Shown here: piece by piece, positions 40,926-50,762 of the stretch
Position numbering within the stretch: position 1 is the first letter of the stretch
Layout: every line of letters starts with the position of its first letter
Assembly: GCF_016892625.1 (NCBI RefSeq)
Contig: NZ_JAFEMW010000001.1
Location: 1,426,001-1,490,000, forward strand
From: Brevibacterium sp. RIT 803
Lineage (GTDB): Bacteria > Actinomycetota > Actinomycetes > Actinomycetales > Brevibacteriaceae
Direction of reading: 5' to 3'
DNA: 64,000 nt
The notes under the pieces: model-generated
Told to the model about the DNA's origin: nothing
Databases searched by the model: none
The model's input: only the letters and a program-made list of their open reading frames with translations
Position numbers and translations under genes: made by a program

Positions 40926-42503
40926 ATGACAACCCTGCTGATGATCATCGGATTCGGTGCCGCAACCAGCGTGGTCGTCGGACTGGGCCAGAAGCTGCGC
41001 CTCCCCTGGCCTGCACTGATGGTGGTCATCGGCATCGCCGGTGCATTCATACCTACGTTCGCCGAGATCACCATCGAGCCCGAGCTCATCCTGCCCCTGT
41101 TCCTGCCCCCGCTTCTGTTCGCGGCGGCACAGAAGACGTCATGGGCTCTCTTCGCCATCCGCTGGCGCACGATCCTGGGCATGGCGGTCGCGCTGGTCGG
41201 CGTGACGGTGGCGGCCGTGGCCGGGACCGCGGTGCTCCTCATTCCCGGGATCACCATCGCCGCTGCGGTGGCGTTGGGAGCCATGCTCGCCCCACCCGAC
41301 CCCGTCGCCGTCGATGCGGTCGCGGGAACCGTGTCGATACCTCGGCGGATCATGTCGACCTTGCAGAGCGAGGGGCTGTTCAACGATGCCGCATCGCTCG
41401 TGATCTTCCAGACCGCGATGGCGGCGGCCATGACCGGCACCGAGGTGGACTTCGGGCAGCTGGCCCTGTCCTTCCTCATCTCTGCGATCATCGCCATCAC
41501 GGTCGGCCTGATCGTCGTGTTCATCGTGTGGTGGGTGATGGAGAAGATCGACCATACGATCGCCCGCTCCTCGCTCATGCTCATGCTGCCCTTCGGCGTC
41601 TACCTCATCGCCGAGCACCTCCATGCCAGCGGCGTCATCGCCGTCGTCGTGGCCGCTCTCGAGGTGCGCCGACGCGACGTCGAGGCCAATTCAGCCGAAC
41701 GCGTCACCCAGGCCTCGACGTGGCAGGTCCTCGAGATGCTCATCACCGGCATCGCATTCGGCCTCATCGGCCTCGACCTGCGCATGGTCGTCGAATCCGA
41801 GCATGCCGACCTGGGTCGAGCGGTGCTTGTGGGACTGGGCATCGCCCTCATCGTCATCGCCGTGCGGTTCGGCTGGCTCCTCATCGGAACCGTGCTGGAG
41901 AACAAGCGTCGGGAGGAGGACCCGGATGCCGCACCGCTGAATATCAGGGATGCCACCCTCATGACCTGGGGCGGTATGCGCGGCTTGGCGACGATCGCCT
42001 TGGCGCTGTCGATTCCGGCGACCACTGCGACCGGCGAGCCGTTCCCCGGCCGCTCCTACATCCTCGTCGCGGCTGCCGTGATCCTGCTCGTCACCTTGGT
42101 GTTGGCCGGGCTCACCTTCCCGACCATCGTCAACGTCCTCGGCATCGACGACGAGGCGGAGAAGGAGCGGGCGGACACGGCGGAGATCGCACGCCGCGCG
42201 TACAAGGCCGCACTCCTCCAGATCAAGAACGACGACAGCCTGCCCGACGAGGTGGCCGAGCCTCTGCGTGCACGCTTCAAGGTCCTCTACTCGCAGCTGC
42301 TGGGGACCTCTGACGACCAGGTCAGCTCGGAGCAGGCGACGACGCTGAAGCAGAACCGCGAGGCGATGGCGAAGGTGCAGACCAAGGCGCTGCAGTCCGC
42401 CCGCACGGAGGTGCTCAAGGCCCGACGCGAGCGGGGCACCGATCCGGAGATCGCCGACAGAGTGCTGCGCCGGTTCGACCTCCAGTCGGTGCTGCTGAGG
42501 TGA
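40926..42503 (+). CDS. Na+/H+ antiporter, CPA1 family (NhaP-like)
   Basis: 525-aa membrane antiporter exchanging Na+ (or K+) for H+. About 12 membrane helices fill residues 3-400, with the ion-binding region GAMLAPPDPVAVDAVAG (about 119-135), FNDAASLVIFQTAMA (about 155-169; the Asn-Asp pair is a CPA1 hallmark) and WGGMRGLATIALALSIP (about 348-364). A cytoplasmic tail of about 120 residues with helical, charged sequence follows (about 403-525), as in NhaP/KhaP types. GAGGGAGA lies before the ATG, which I prefer to upstream in-frame codons. Monocistronic. Confidence 0.9.
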   Translation: MTTLLMIIGFGAATSVVVGLGQKLRLPWPALMVVIGIAGAFIPTFAEITIEPELILPLFLPPLLFAAAQKTSWALFAIRWRTILGMAVALVGVTVAAVAGTAVLLIPGITIAAAVALGAMLAPPDPVAVDAVAGTVSIPRRIMSTLQSEGLFNDAASLVIFQTAMAAAMTGTEVDFGQLALSFLISAIIAITVGLIVVFIVWWVMEKIDHTIARSSLMLMLPFGVYLIAEHLHASGVIAVVVAALEVRRRDVEANSAERVTQASTWQVLEMLITGIAFGLIGLDLRMVVESEHADLGRAVLVGLGIALIVIAVRFGWLLIGTVLENKRREEDPDAAPLNIRDATLMTWGGMRGLATIALALSIPATTATGEPFPGRSYILVAAAVILLVTLVLAGLTFPTIVNVLGIDDEAEKERADTAEIARRAYKAALLQIKNDDSLPDEVAEPLRARFKVLYSQLLGTSDDQVSSEQATTLKQNREAMAKVQTKALQSARTEVLKARRERGTDPEIADRVLRRFDLQSVLLR

Positions 42504-42523
42504 GGCACAACCACTCGCTTCTT

Positions 42524-42552
42524 CAAAGTTGAGTGGAATAGACTCAACTTTG
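42524..42552. promoter_or_regulatory. HAIR-type operator upstream of clpB
   Basis: Arms TTGAGT and ACTCAA with a 7-bp spacer fit the HspR-associated inverted repeat (CTTGAGT-N7-ACTCAAG) except for the outermost C/G of each arm, which is G/C here. The full perfect arms are 11 bp long (42524-42534 with 42542-42552). It sits 74 bp before the clpB start codon, and its spacer overlaps a TAGACT -10-like sequence, so repressor binding should block transcription. The hspR gene is not in the window. Confidence 0.88.
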
Positions 42553-42625
42553 TCGGTGTTGAACTCTTCCAGAGCAAAAGCTGTTCACAGGACAGTTGCA
42601 AAGAACATTTGTGAAGGAGATGCGC

Positions 42626-45226
42626 ATGGACGCACAGCTGACAACCAAATCACGCGAGACGGTGCAATCCGCCATCAACGACGTCGTGGCTCGACGGAAC
42701 AATCAGGTCGAGCCCGCCCACCTGGTCGCTGCCCTGCTGGAACAGTCGGACTCGCTGGCCTCGAACCTGGTGACGAAGGTCGGTGCCGACCCGCGAACCG
42801 TACTGGCCGCGGTCCGCTCGGCCATCGACGACTTCCCTACCGTCAGCGGTCAGACCGTGTCCCAACCGGGGCTGTCACGGGCCGGACTCGAGATGATGAA
42901 TCTGGCACAGGAGGAGATGACCAGCCTCGGCGACCAGTTCGTGTCGACAGAGCACCTGCTGCTCGCGGCCGCCGCAGGCAAGGACGGGGCAGGTGACGCC
43001 CTGCGCCGCAATGGTGCCGGTCGCGATGCCCTGCTGGCCGCTCTGCCCGAGCTGCGCGGAGGCAAGAAGGTCACCTCGGAGAATCCGGAGGATACGATGC
43101 AGTCGCTGGAGAAGTACGGCGTCGACCTCACGGCCACCGCACGCGAGGCCAAACTCGACCCGGTCATCGGACGCGACAAGGAGATCCGCAGGGTCATCCA
43201 GGTCCTCTCCCGCAGGACGAAGAACAACCCTGTCCTCATCGGCGAGCCCGGCGTCGGCAAGACCGCCGTCGTCGAAGGACTGGCCCAGCGGATCGTGGCC
43301 GGAGACGTACCCGAGTCTCTGCGCAACAAGACGCTGATCAGCCTCGACCTGTCCGCAATGGTCGCCGGCGCGAAGTACCGCGGCGAATTCGAGGAGCGAT
43401 TCAAGGCCGTCCTCGAGGAGATCAAGAACGCCGACGGCCAGATCATCACGTTCATCGATGAGCTCCACACCGTCGTCGGTGCCGGCGCCACCGGAGACTC
43501 CGCCATGGACGCTGGCAATATGCTCAAGCCGATGCTCGCGCGCGGTGAGCTGCGCCTCGTCGGCGCGACCACGCTCGACGAGTACCGCGAGAACATCGAA
43601 AAGGATCCGGCTCTGGAACGCAGGTTCCAGCAGGTCTACGTCGGAGAACCCAGTGTCGAGGACACGGTCGCGATCCTGCGTGGACTCAAGGAACGCTACG
43701 AAGCCCACCACAAGGTGTCGATCAACGACGGCGCACTCGTCGCTGCGGCAACGATGTCCAATCGCTACATCACCGGACGCCAGCTGCCGGACAAAGCCAT
43801 CGACCTCGTCGACGAAGCCGCATCCCGGCTGCGCATGGAGATCGATTCGGCTCCGGTCGAGATCGATGAGCTCCGCCGCACCGTCGACCGCCTGAAGATG
43901 GAGGACATGGCCCTGTCCAAGGAAACGGACACGGCCTCGAAGGAGCGCCTCGGCGCCCTGCGTGCCGACCTGGCCGATCGGGAGGAGGAGCTGCACGGAC
44001 TCGAGGCCACCTGGGAATCCCAGCGTGCCGGCCTCAACCGCGTCGGTGAGCTCAAGACGAAGCTCGACGAGCTGCGCTCTCAGGCGGACCGGGCACAGCG
44101 CGATACCGACCTGGAGACGGCCTCGCGCCTGCTCTACGGGGAGATCCCCGCGGTCCAGAAGGAGATCGACCTCGCCGAGGCGGAGGAGGCGAATGCCGAA
44201 TCCGAGACCGACCCGATGGTCAGCGACCGCGTCTCAAGCAACGACATCGCCGAGGTCGTCGCGTCCTGGACGGGTATCCCTGCCGGTCGTCTGCTCCAAG
44301 GTGAGATCGAGAAGCTGCTGGGCGCCGAGGATGTGCTCGGCAAGCGTCTCATCGGCCAGAAGAGTGCCGTGAGCACGGTCTCCGATGCGATCCGTCGCTC
44401 ACGTGCCGGCATCGCCGACCCTGACCGCCCGACGGGCTCGTTCCTGTTCCTCGGCCCCACAGGCGTCGGCAAGACTGAGCTTGCGAAGTCCCTCGCGGAC
44501 TTCCTCTTCGACGATGAGAAGGCCCTGATCAGGATCGATATGAGTGAGTACGGGGAAAAGCACACCGTGTCCCGTCTCGTCGGTGCGCCTCCGGGCTACG
44601 TCGGGTATGACGAGGGCGGTCAGCTCACCGAGGCTGTGCGTCGTCGCCCCTACTCAGTCGTCCTTCTCGACGAGGTGGAGAAGGCACACCCGAGCGTCTT
44701 CGATATTCTGCTCCAGGTCCTCGACGACGGTCGCCTCACCGATGGTCAGGGACGCACGGTCGACTTCCGGAACACGATCCTCATCCTGACCTCGAACCTG
44801 GGCTCGCAGTTCCTCGTCGACAAATCGCTGAGCGCCCAGGAGCAGAAGGATGCGGTGCTGGGCGTCGTGCATTCGACGTTCAAACCCGAGTTCCTCAATC
44901 GCCTCGACGACATCGTGCTCTTCGACGCACTGAGCACAGAGGAACTGTCCTCGATCGTCGACCTGCAGATCCAGCGGCTGGCGTCTCGCCTGACCGAGCG
45001 GCGGATCACGCTCGAGGTCACCGATGCCGCCGAGGACTGGCTCGCCCTCGAAGGCTACGACCCCGCCTTCGGCGCCCGCCCCCTGCGCAGGCTGGTCCAA
45101 CGCGAGATCGGAGACAAGTTGGCCCGCGGGCTTCTGTCCGGCGACGTGGCCGACGGCGACGACATCGTCATCGGCCTGCCCGAGGACCCGGAAACCACCG
45201 GCCTGGAGCTGCGCCCGAAGCGGTGA
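42626..45226 (+). CDS. clpB: ATP-dependent disaggregase chaperone ClpB
   Basis: 866-aa Hsp104/ClpB. N-terminal repeat domain (about 1-145), first AAA+ domain with Walker A GEPGVGKT (about 205-212), coiled-coil middle domain (about 400-520), second AAA+ domain with Walker A GPTGVGKT (about 609-616), and the conserved sensor and C-terminal region ([20 protein letters not shown]). It works with DnaK to rescue aggregated proteins as a hexamer. A HAIR operator upstream points to HspR heat-shock control. AAGGAG precedes the chosen ATG by six bases. Length is normal. A 27-bp palindromic terminator follows. Confidence 0.96.
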   Translation: MDAQLTTKSRETVQSAINDVVARRNNQVEPAHLVAALLEQSDSLASNLVTKVGADPRTVLAAVRSAIDDFPTVSGQTVSQPGLSRAGLEMMNLAQEEMTSLGDQFVSTEHLLLAAAAGKDGAGDALRRNGAGRDALLAALPELRGGKKVTSENPEDTMQSLEKYGVDLTATAREAKLDPVIGRDKEIRRVIQVLSRRTKNNPVLIGEPGVGKTAVVEGLAQRIVAGDVPESLRNKTLISLDLSAMVAGAKYRGEFEERFKAVLEEIKNADGQIITFIDELHTVVGAGATGDSAMDAGNMLKPMLARGELRLVGATTLDEYRENIEKDPALERRFQQVYVGEPSVEDTVAILRGLKERYEAHHKVSINDGALVAAATMSNRYITGRQLPDKAIDLVDEAASRLRMEIDSAPVEIDELRRTVDRLKMEDMALSKETDTASKERLGALRADLADREEELHGLEATWESQRAGLNRVGELKTKLDELRSQADRAQRDTDLETASRLLYGEIPAVQKEIDLAEAEEANAESETDPMVSDRVSSNDIAEVVASWTGIPAGRLLQGEIEKLLGAEDVLGKRLIGQKSAVSTVSDAIRRSRAGIADPDRPTGSFLFLGPTGVGKTELAKSLADFLFDDEKALIRIDMSEYGEKHTVSRLVGAPPGYVGYDEGGQLTEAVRRRPYSVVLLDEVEKAHPSVFDILLQVLDDGRLTDGQGRTVDFRNTILILTSNLGSQFLVDKSLSAQEQKDAVLGVVHSTFKPEFLNRLDDIVLFDALSTEELSSIVDLQIQRLASRLTERRITLEVTDAAEDWLALEGYDPAFGARPLRRLVQREIGDKLARGLLSGDVADGDDIVIGLPEDPETTGLELRPKR

Positions 45227-45294
45227 TGCTCCGCGGGGCGTGAGGCGCGGGGCGGTGAGGCGCTTGCCGAAGCAGAGCGTACAGGCGCCCAGTG

Positions 45295-45348
45295 ACAGTC
45301 GAAGTCAGACTGAGTGGGTTGCAACCCACTCAGTCTGACTTCGACTGT
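45295..45348. terminator. Exceptionally long palindromic terminator after clpB
   Basis: A 54-bp perfect palindrome (27-bp arms, 45295-45321 and 45322-45348) with no spacer beyond the tight turn. It sits between the convergent clpB and HTTM genes, so it can end both transcripts. There is no T-tract. Confidence 0.85.
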
Positions 45349-45399
45349 TGATTCACCAGCGTTTCCGCAGACCGCGAGTCAGATCCAACGCGCACGCGC

Positions 45400-46608
45400 T
45401 CAGCGCGAGGACTTCACCTTCGCGCGCATGCCGTCGGTCGTCGACGCCCACCAGCGTCCCACCAGCTTGTGGAGCTTTTCGAAACTGCGATCGCGGATGA
45501 AGATGGCGTCGACGGCGATCATCGTCAGCGAGAACCAGGGCAGTCCCATCAACAGAGCGATTCCCAGGTGGAAGGAGAGGATGCCCACCAGTCCTACGAT
45601 TCGCGTGTACCGATTGAACAGCATGAACGGGAACGCGCACTGGAACAGGACCGAGGCCCACGAGACGGCGACGACCATCGGCCCCCAGGCCGTGAGCAGG
45701 TCTGAGAGCACCGGCCAGGTTCCGAACTGCTGGGTGTGCAGCGGGTTGTACACCGCGAATCCGTGCTGCCAAGCGGCCCCGCCTGCCTTGTAGAGTCCAC
45801 CCGACATGTAGATCGCGCAGACTTGGAAGGCCAGCACGACGATCGCAAGGTTGTTGGCCATGATGAGGGCCCAGCGGTAGCTGCCGCCGTCGGTCTCGGG
45901 GAACTCCGGGTTCTGCTGTCTCTTGCGTCTGGCGTCCAGCGACCACCGCCGTGTGGTGTCGGCGAAGAGCATCGCGATCATGAACATGCGATAGGCGTTG
46001 TCGCCCTGATCGCCGGCACCGTCGTTGAGCTCGATGAAGCTCACCCACAGAACCAGGTAGAACGGCAGAATGATGCGGGTCCGCCATCCGAGGATGATGA
46101 CGACGGCGAGGATCGCCAGGCCGATGATCATGGCGGTGAACAGCGGCGGGTTGGTCACCGCGTTGTGGAAGAGGGAGAACAGCCAGATGTTCGGGAAGTC
46201 GCTCTTGGGTTCTGCGATCTCCCCGTTCCAGGCGCTGCCCACGCCGAAGGCATAATGCCTGGCATTGAAGTTCGTCAGCAGCAGGCCGAGTCCGGTCACG
46301 CCGATGAGGATACGAGTCACGGCGAGGCCGTATGTCGCGTGATAGCGACCGGTCAGCATCTCCTCCAGCCAGTTCCAGCCCCGAGAGATACCCCCAAGGA
46401 CGCGGGAAGAGAGCGGAATATGCTCGTTCGAATCCGCTGCCGCCGGCGCTGACGTCTCCGTCGGCGCTGCAGTCTCCGTCGGCGCTGCAGTCTCCGTCGG
46501 CGCTGCAGTCTCCGTCGGCGCTGCCTTCCCGGACTTCGATTCGTGCACGCCGATGTCGTCACCTCTGACTTCTTCACCCATGACGCGGGTGTCCTTGTCA
46601 CTGCTCAT
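45400..46608 (-). CDS. HTTM (horizontally transferred transmembrane) domain protein
   Basis: 402-aa membrane protein related to the membrane part of vitamin-K-dependent gamma-carboxylase. After a Ser/Thr/Pro-rich N terminus with four PTETxA-like repeats (about 30-52) and a short acidic run, about eight membrane helices fill residues 90-370, with the HTTM-type LAVTRILIGVTGLGLLL start (about 95-111) and WRTRIILPFYLVLWV (about 172-186). The family is often paired with DUF5819 genes, as here (11-nt overlap with that gene upstream). Role is unknown; a membrane carboxylase-like or electron-transfer function is only a guess. Translationally coupled to its partner. Confidence 0.82.
   Translation of the reverse strand: MSSDKDTRVMGEEVRGDDIGVHESKSGKAAPTETAAPTETAAPTETAAPTETSAPAAADSNEHIPLSSRVLGGISRGWNWLEEMLTGRYHATYGLAVTRILIGVTGLGLLLTNFNARHYAFGVGSAWNGEIAEPKSDFPNIWLFSLFHNAVTNPPLFTAMIIGLAILAVVIILGWRTRIILPFYLVLWVSFIELNDGAGDQGDNAYRMFMIAMLFADTTRRWSLDARRKRQQNPEFPETDGGSYRWALIMANNLAIVVLAFQVCAIYMSGGLYKAGGAAWQHGFAVYNPLHTQQFGTWPVLSDLLTAWGPMVVAVSWASVLFQCAFPFMLFNRYTRIVGLVGILSFHLGIALLMGLPWFSLTMIAVDAIFIRDRSFEKLHKLVGRWWASTTDGMRAKVKSSR
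46455..46526. repeat. Four 18-bp in-frame repeats coding PTETAA-like hexapeptides
   Basis: Four copies of an 18-bp unit (GTCTCCGTCGGCGCTGCA on the plus strand; the last copy differs by one base) lie within the N terminus of the HTTM gene. They keep the reading frame, so copy-number changes would lengthen or shorten the linker by six residues. Confidence 0.92.
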
Positions 46609-47389
46609 CTGCGCACCTCACTTCGTCGGAGGCACAGAAGTACTTCGCGAACTCCTCATCGGACTGGTGCGGTTCGGTCACCAGTGCTCGCCAGCCGACC
46701 GGAACCGGCTGGACGTTCGGCCGTTCGGCACCGTCGTCGTTGCGCTGTGCGAACGGCACAACATTCTGTCTCGACGCCTGATACTGGACGCGCTGAACGT
46801 CCTCACCCCAGATCGCTTTGGCCACCTGAGTCGCATAGGCCGTGGCCAGGTGCTCGCTTTCCAGATATCCGTCCACGGCGCCGTCGGGATCGTCGTACTC
46901 TTCCAACTTCGTCGTCAACCGGTCAACGGAATCAGCACCTTTGAAGTAGTCGAGCTTGACGATCGCCTTCTGATCATTGGGCAGGTCCTCCCACGACCCC
47001 TTGATGTCGGAGGCGACCCCGATGCCCAGTCCGGCCGAGCGTGGCGGGAAGAGCTTGTAGGTCGAATGGTCGAGTTCGACATCGGTGGCGCGCACCCAAT
47101 CGGTGACCTCTTCTCCGCCGTCGGGAGTCTTCACGACCGCGCGAACGTCGAAGTAGTAATCGCCATTGATCGGCTCGGGAGCGAAGACGCTCCACGACTG
47201 GCCCCACAACGGAATCATGTATTCGGAGAGGAGGTTCCCCGGGAAGACTTCTCGCGCCGTCGACGACGGAGCGATCCAAAGGAAGCTTGCGAGCAGGTGA
47301 AACGCTGTCAGCAGCATGGCCACGACCATCAGCACGCGTTTGACGACCGGCCGCTTGGCGGCCTTCGTCTCAGTCTTGTCTGTGTCCAT
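46598..47389 (-). CDS. DUF5819 family protein
   Basis: 263-aa protein anchored by one N-terminal membrane helix (about 17-40) and exposed outside: the conserved WGQSWSVFAPEPINGDYYFDVRA motif (about 62-84, trimmed here) is the family signature. A charged extracytoplasmic domain follows, with two C-terminal cysteines (CASDEVRC, about 252-259) that may form a disulfide. It is paired with the HTTM gene by an 11-nt overlap. Together they look like a soluble-domain plus membrane-domain complex. The substrate is unknown. Length matches the family. Confidence 0.82.
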   Translation of the reverse strand: MDTDKTETKAAKRPVVKRVLMVVAMLLTAFHLLASFLWIAPSSTAREVFPGNLLSEYMIPLWGQSWSVFAPEPINGDYYFDVRAVVKTPDGGEEVTDWVRATDVELDHSTYKLFPPRSAGLGIGVASDIKGSWEDLPNDQKAIVKLDYFKGADSVDRLTTKLEEYDDPDGAVDGYLESEHLATAYATQVAKAIWGEDVQRVQYQASRQNVVPFAQRNDDGAERPNVQPVPVGWRALVTEPHQSDEEFAKYFCASDEVRCADEQ

Positions 47390-47665
47390 CTCAGTCCTGG
47401 AATCTGGAGCGCCACTTTGCGAAATCCGCCTTGACCAGAACTGGACTGCTCAGGATCTCCCCAGTGGCTAGGGTGCATTCATACAGACTCTAGGGTACGT
47501 CAGCGAATCCGGAAGTTCAGCCCGAGCATCCCCTGTGTTTTACGAACCCGACTTGCGAGAACAGCTGTGGGAACGCATGACTGACATCAGGTCGGAGCCG
47601 ACACACGGGCAGCACTGGGCATGACTCCGGGTATGACCCGGGCCATGACGGTGAAATGACTGCTC

Positions 47666-48841
47666 TCAGCGCTGGCTGCGCAGCCAGTCCTTGACCGCCT
47701 CCGTGCTTTCCCCCAGCTGCGGCGGCGCGAGATCGTAGCTGGGCGGGGTCTGGGACAGACGGATCGGATTGGCCACCGTCGGGATCACACGTTCCCCGCC
47801 CCCCGCCTCGGCGACGGGCTCGAGACCCAACGAGGTCGCCAGGTCGACACCCTGGGCGATCGTGTTGATCGGAGCGCACGGCAGACCGGCGGCCGACAGG
47901 ATGTCGAACCATTCCTGATTCGTCTTCTCACTCAGCGCAGCGATGAGTTCGGGCTCGAGTTCGGCCCGGTTCTCATTGCGGTCAGAGAAGTTCGCGAAGC
48001 GTTCATCCTCGGCCCACTCGGGATGGCCCAGCACCGCGGCCAGGGACCGGAACTGGTTGTCGTTGCCTACGGCGATGATGATCTGCCCCTCGGCGGTGGG
48101 CATCGGCTGGTAGGGGTACAGACTCGGGTGAGCGTTGCCCATGGCCTGCGGGACGACACCGCCGGCCACGTACGCCGAGGTCTGGTTCGCCAAGCCCGAC
48201 AGTGCCGAGGACAGGAGGTTCGTCTCCACCAGCTGCCCATCCCCGGTGTCCTTGCGGTGGGCGAGCGCGGCGAGGATGCCGACGGTCGTGTGCAAGCCGG
48301 TGAACACGTCGACGACGGCGACCCCTGCCTTGACCGGGCCCGACTCCTGCGAACCGGTCACGCTCATGAAACCGGACAGTCCCTGGATGAGCAGATCGTA
48401 ACCGGGCTGCGGGTTGTCCCTGCCGAATCCAGTCACCGAGGCGTAGATGATGCCAGGATTCTCGGCCTTGACGGTGTCGTAGTCGAGCCCGTACTTCGCC
48501 AGCCCGCCGGCTTTGAAGTTCTCCACCAGAATGTCGGCCCGTCTGGCCAGCTCCTGCGCCAGGCCCAGCTCCTCATCGTCCTTGAAGTCAAGGACCACGG
48601 ATTGCTTGTTCCGATTCGCCGTGAGGAAATACGTCGCATCATCGCCTCGCCGAGGGGGCGCCCAGTGCCGTGTATCGTCACCGGTCCTGCCCTCGACCTT
48701 GATCACGGTGGCACCGAGGTCGGCAAGCATCATCGTCGCGTAGGGTCCCGCCAGCACGCGCGAGAAGTCGGCGACGACCACTCCCGCCAACGGGCCGGTC
48801 CCGGACCGACCGAACAATTCCTGCAGATCCTGCTGTTCCAC
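47666..48841 (-). CDS. CaiB/BaiF (class III) CoA-transferase
   Basis: 391-aa enzyme moving CoA between carboxylic acids. Visible: DFSRVLAGPYATMMLADLGA (about 25-44), the CoA-binding FKAGGLAKYGLDY region (about 110-122) and the catalytic Asp in GPVKAGVAVVDVFTGLH (D about 174), matching formyl-CoA transferase, whose Asp attacks the acyl-CoA. The acyl substrate is unknown. It is not next to an acyl-CoA ligase or oxidase here. A standard-length, complete protein, divergent from the agmatine deiminase gene. Confidence 0.9.
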   Translation of the reverse strand: MEQQDLQELFGRSGTGPLAGVVVADFSRVLAGPYATMMLADLGATVIKVEGRTGDDTRHWAPPRRGDDATYFLTANRNKQSVVLDFKDDEELGLAQELARRADILVENFKAGGLAKYGLDYDTVKAENPGIIYASVTGFGRDNPQPGYDLLIQGLSGFMSVTGSQESGPVKAGVAVVDVFTGLHTTVGILAALAHRKDTGDGQLVETNLLSSALSGLANQTSAYVAGGVVPQAMGNAHPSLYPYQPMPTAEGQIIIAVGNDNQFRSLAAVLGHPEWAEDERFANFSDRNENRAELEPELIAALSEKTNQEWFDILSAAGLPCAPINTIAQGVDLATSLGLEPVAEAGGGERVIPTVANPIRLSQTPPSYDLAPPQLGESTEAVKDWLRSQR

Positions 48842-49088
48842 GTGCTGCCTCCCATGGCGCGTTCGAACCCTGATATCCAGGCGTCCTGTCTTCCACGCCA
48901 GACTATACGGACTCCTCCCGCCGCAGACGGGTCCCGGGAGGTACGGAATCCGTTGACCCCCAAGAGCCGAACCTCGCTACACTCGGGACAAGCCAACTGC
49001 TGCCAGCAGCACCGGAGAGAGTTCGCTGCGGTGCGAGGCTCAACCGACCACGAGGCTCACCAGTCAGCCAGACTCGAAGGGATGAACG

Positions 49089-50195
49089 ATGACGTTTCAC
49101 ATGCCCGCGGAAACCGCTGCCCATGACCGCATCTGGATGGCGTTCCCATCCTCCGGCTATGCCTTGGGCGACACCGAGGACGAGGCCGAAGCCGCCCGCC
49201 GCACCTGGGCCGCGGTGGCGCGTGCGACCAGCGAGTTCACTCCGGTGACCGTCGTCGTCTCGACCTCGCAGACGGACAATGCCCGCCGCCACCTCGGCGA
49301 GGGGATCAGCCATCCGATCACTGTGGTCAATGCCGAACTCGACGATGCGTGGATGCGCGATATCGGACCGAGCTTCGTCGTCGACGACAACGGTGCGCTG
49401 CACGCGGTGGATTGGGTGTTCAACGGCTGGGGCGCCCAGAAGTGGGCAAAGTGGGACCACGATCAGCACATCGGCCGCTTCGTCGCGAACCAGGCAGGCG
49501 TCCCGATCGTGGATTCCCAGCTGCGCAACGAGGGCGGCGGCTTCCACGTCGACGGGCAGGGCACCGTGTTGGCTACGCGCAGCGTGCAGCTGGACCCGGG
49601 CCGCAATCCCGACCTGACCGAGGCCGAGGTGGAAGCCGAATTCGCCCGTACCATCGGGGCGAAGAAGGTCATCTGGCTCGACCACGGCCTCTACCGCGAC
49701 AACCAGACGTTCGGCACGCGCGGACATGTCGACATCGTCGCGGCCATGCCCAGCCCGGGCGTCATCCTCATCCACGATCAGCGCAATCCCGAGCACCCGG
49801 ACTTCGAATTCAGTCAGCAGCTCAAGACCCGGTTCACCGCCGAGACCACTGCCGAAGGCCAGCCCTTCGACGTCGTGCCGATTCCGGCCCCCGAGGTGCT
49901 GCGCGATGGTGACGACTGGGTCGACTACTCCTACGTCAATCACCTCGTCACCAATGACGGGGTCATCGCCTGCACCTTCGACGATCCGATGGACGCCGAA
50001 GCGGTCGCCGTGCTCGAGAAGGTGTACCCAGGGCGCAAGGTCGTCGGTGTCGATGCCCGCGAACTCTACGCCCGCGGCGGTGGGATCCACTGCATCACCC
50101 AGCAGCAGCCCACGGTGGACCGAACGCCGAAGAACTGTGTCGTCTCCACAAATCTGAGACGATATCCTTTCACGGTGGAACCATCGGCAGTATAA
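49089..50195 (+). CDS. aguA: Agmatine deiminase (peptidyl-arginine-deiminase family)
   Basis: 368-aa enzyme converting agmatine to N-carbamoylputrescine and ammonia. Motifs: DDAWMRDIGPSFV (about 84-96, substrate Asp), NEGGGFHVDGQGT (about 147-159), TRGHVDIVAAMP (about 210-221) and the nucleophilic Cys335 in GGGIHCITQQQP. Homologues with amidinotransferase-like folds share these. Polyamine or nitrogen supply is the probable role; no agmatinase or AguB gene is adjacent. GAAGGG precedes the ATG. The gene stands alone, divergent from the CoA-transferase. Confidence 0.9.
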   Translation: MTFHMPAETAAHDRIWMAFPSSGYALGDTEDEAEAARRTWAAVARATSEFTPVTVVVSTSQTDNARRHLGEGISHPITVVNAELDDAWMRDIGPSFVVDDNGALHAVDWVFNGWGAQKWAKWDHDQHIGRFVANQAGVPIVDSQLRNEGGGFHVDGQGTVLATRSVQLDPGRNPDLTEAEVEAEFARTIGAKKVIWLDHGLYRDNQTFGTRGHVDIVAAMPSPGVILIHDQRNPEHPDFEFSQQLKTRFTAETTAEGQPFDVVPIPAPEVLRDGDDWVDYSYVNHLVTNDGVIACTFDDPMDAEAVAVLEKVYPGRKVVGVDARELYARGGGIHCITQQQPTVDRTPKNCVVSTNLRRYPFTVEPSAV

Positions 50196-50305
50196 GGTGG
50201 TGAACCAGGGCACAGTGCCGATGCGCACGATCGTCGATCATCGTCGGTCTGCGCACTCACACGTGTTGCATGCAGTCACGGCAAGCTGAGAAGGAGAGCA
50301 GGAAA

Positions 50306-50695
50306 ATGAAGAAGCGATTGATTCTCCTGGCAGGTCTGGGAGTCGGTTACGTGCTCGGATCACGCACCGGACGTCAGAGCTACGAAAAGCTCAAGGCCCA
50401 GGCACAGGATCTCTGGGCCGACCCGCGAGTGCAGGACACCGTCGAGAAGGCCAACCAGTCGATTCGGGAGAAGTCACCGGCCGTCGCCGACGCTGTACAG
50501 ACAGCAGCCGACAAGGTCAACTCCGCAGCAGGAGCCGGTGCTGCCGGAGCCGGTGCAGGCGCCGCGGGCAGCACGTCCGCTGGGACTCCAGGTGCCACAT
50601 CCACGGGCACCCCCGAGGTCAAGGACGATGTCGTCGCAGACCCCATGCGCGATCTCGATGACGAAGGCCCATCCGGACTCTCCGAAGACACCTGA
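50306..50695 (+). CDS. YtxH-like membrane-anchored protein
   Basis: 129-aa protein. A short hydrophobic start (LILLAGLGVGYVLGSRTGRQ, about 4-23) resembles the YtxH/DUF proteins' membrane anchor; a helical region follows (KLKAQAQDLWADPRVQDTVE, about 27-46), then an Ala/Gly-rich low-complexity stretch (about 70-95) and an acidic tail. Such proteins are small stress or envelope proteins of unknown role. AGGAG and AGGAAA precede the ATG. A 21-bp palindromic terminator follows within 12 bp. Confidence 0.75.
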   Translation: MKKRLILLAGLGVGYVLGSRTGRQSYEKLKAQAQDLWADPRVQDTVEKANQSIREKSPAVADAVQTAADKVNSAAGAGAAGAGAGAAGSTSAGTPGATSTGTPEVKDDVVADPMRDLDDEGPSGLSEDT

Positions 50696-50706
50696 GACTC
50701 TGAGTG

Positions 50707-50748
50707 GACAACGCTCCCGCACACTGATCAGTGTGCGGGAGCGTTGTC
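50707..50748. terminator. Palindromic bidirectional terminator
   Basis: A perfect 42-bp palindrome (21-bp arms, 50707-50727 and 50728-50748) between the convergent YtxH-like gene and cls. It starts 12 bp past the former's stop and ends 15 bp before the latter's stop. Confidence 0.85.
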
Positions 50749-50762
50749 ATATCCGACGCAGT

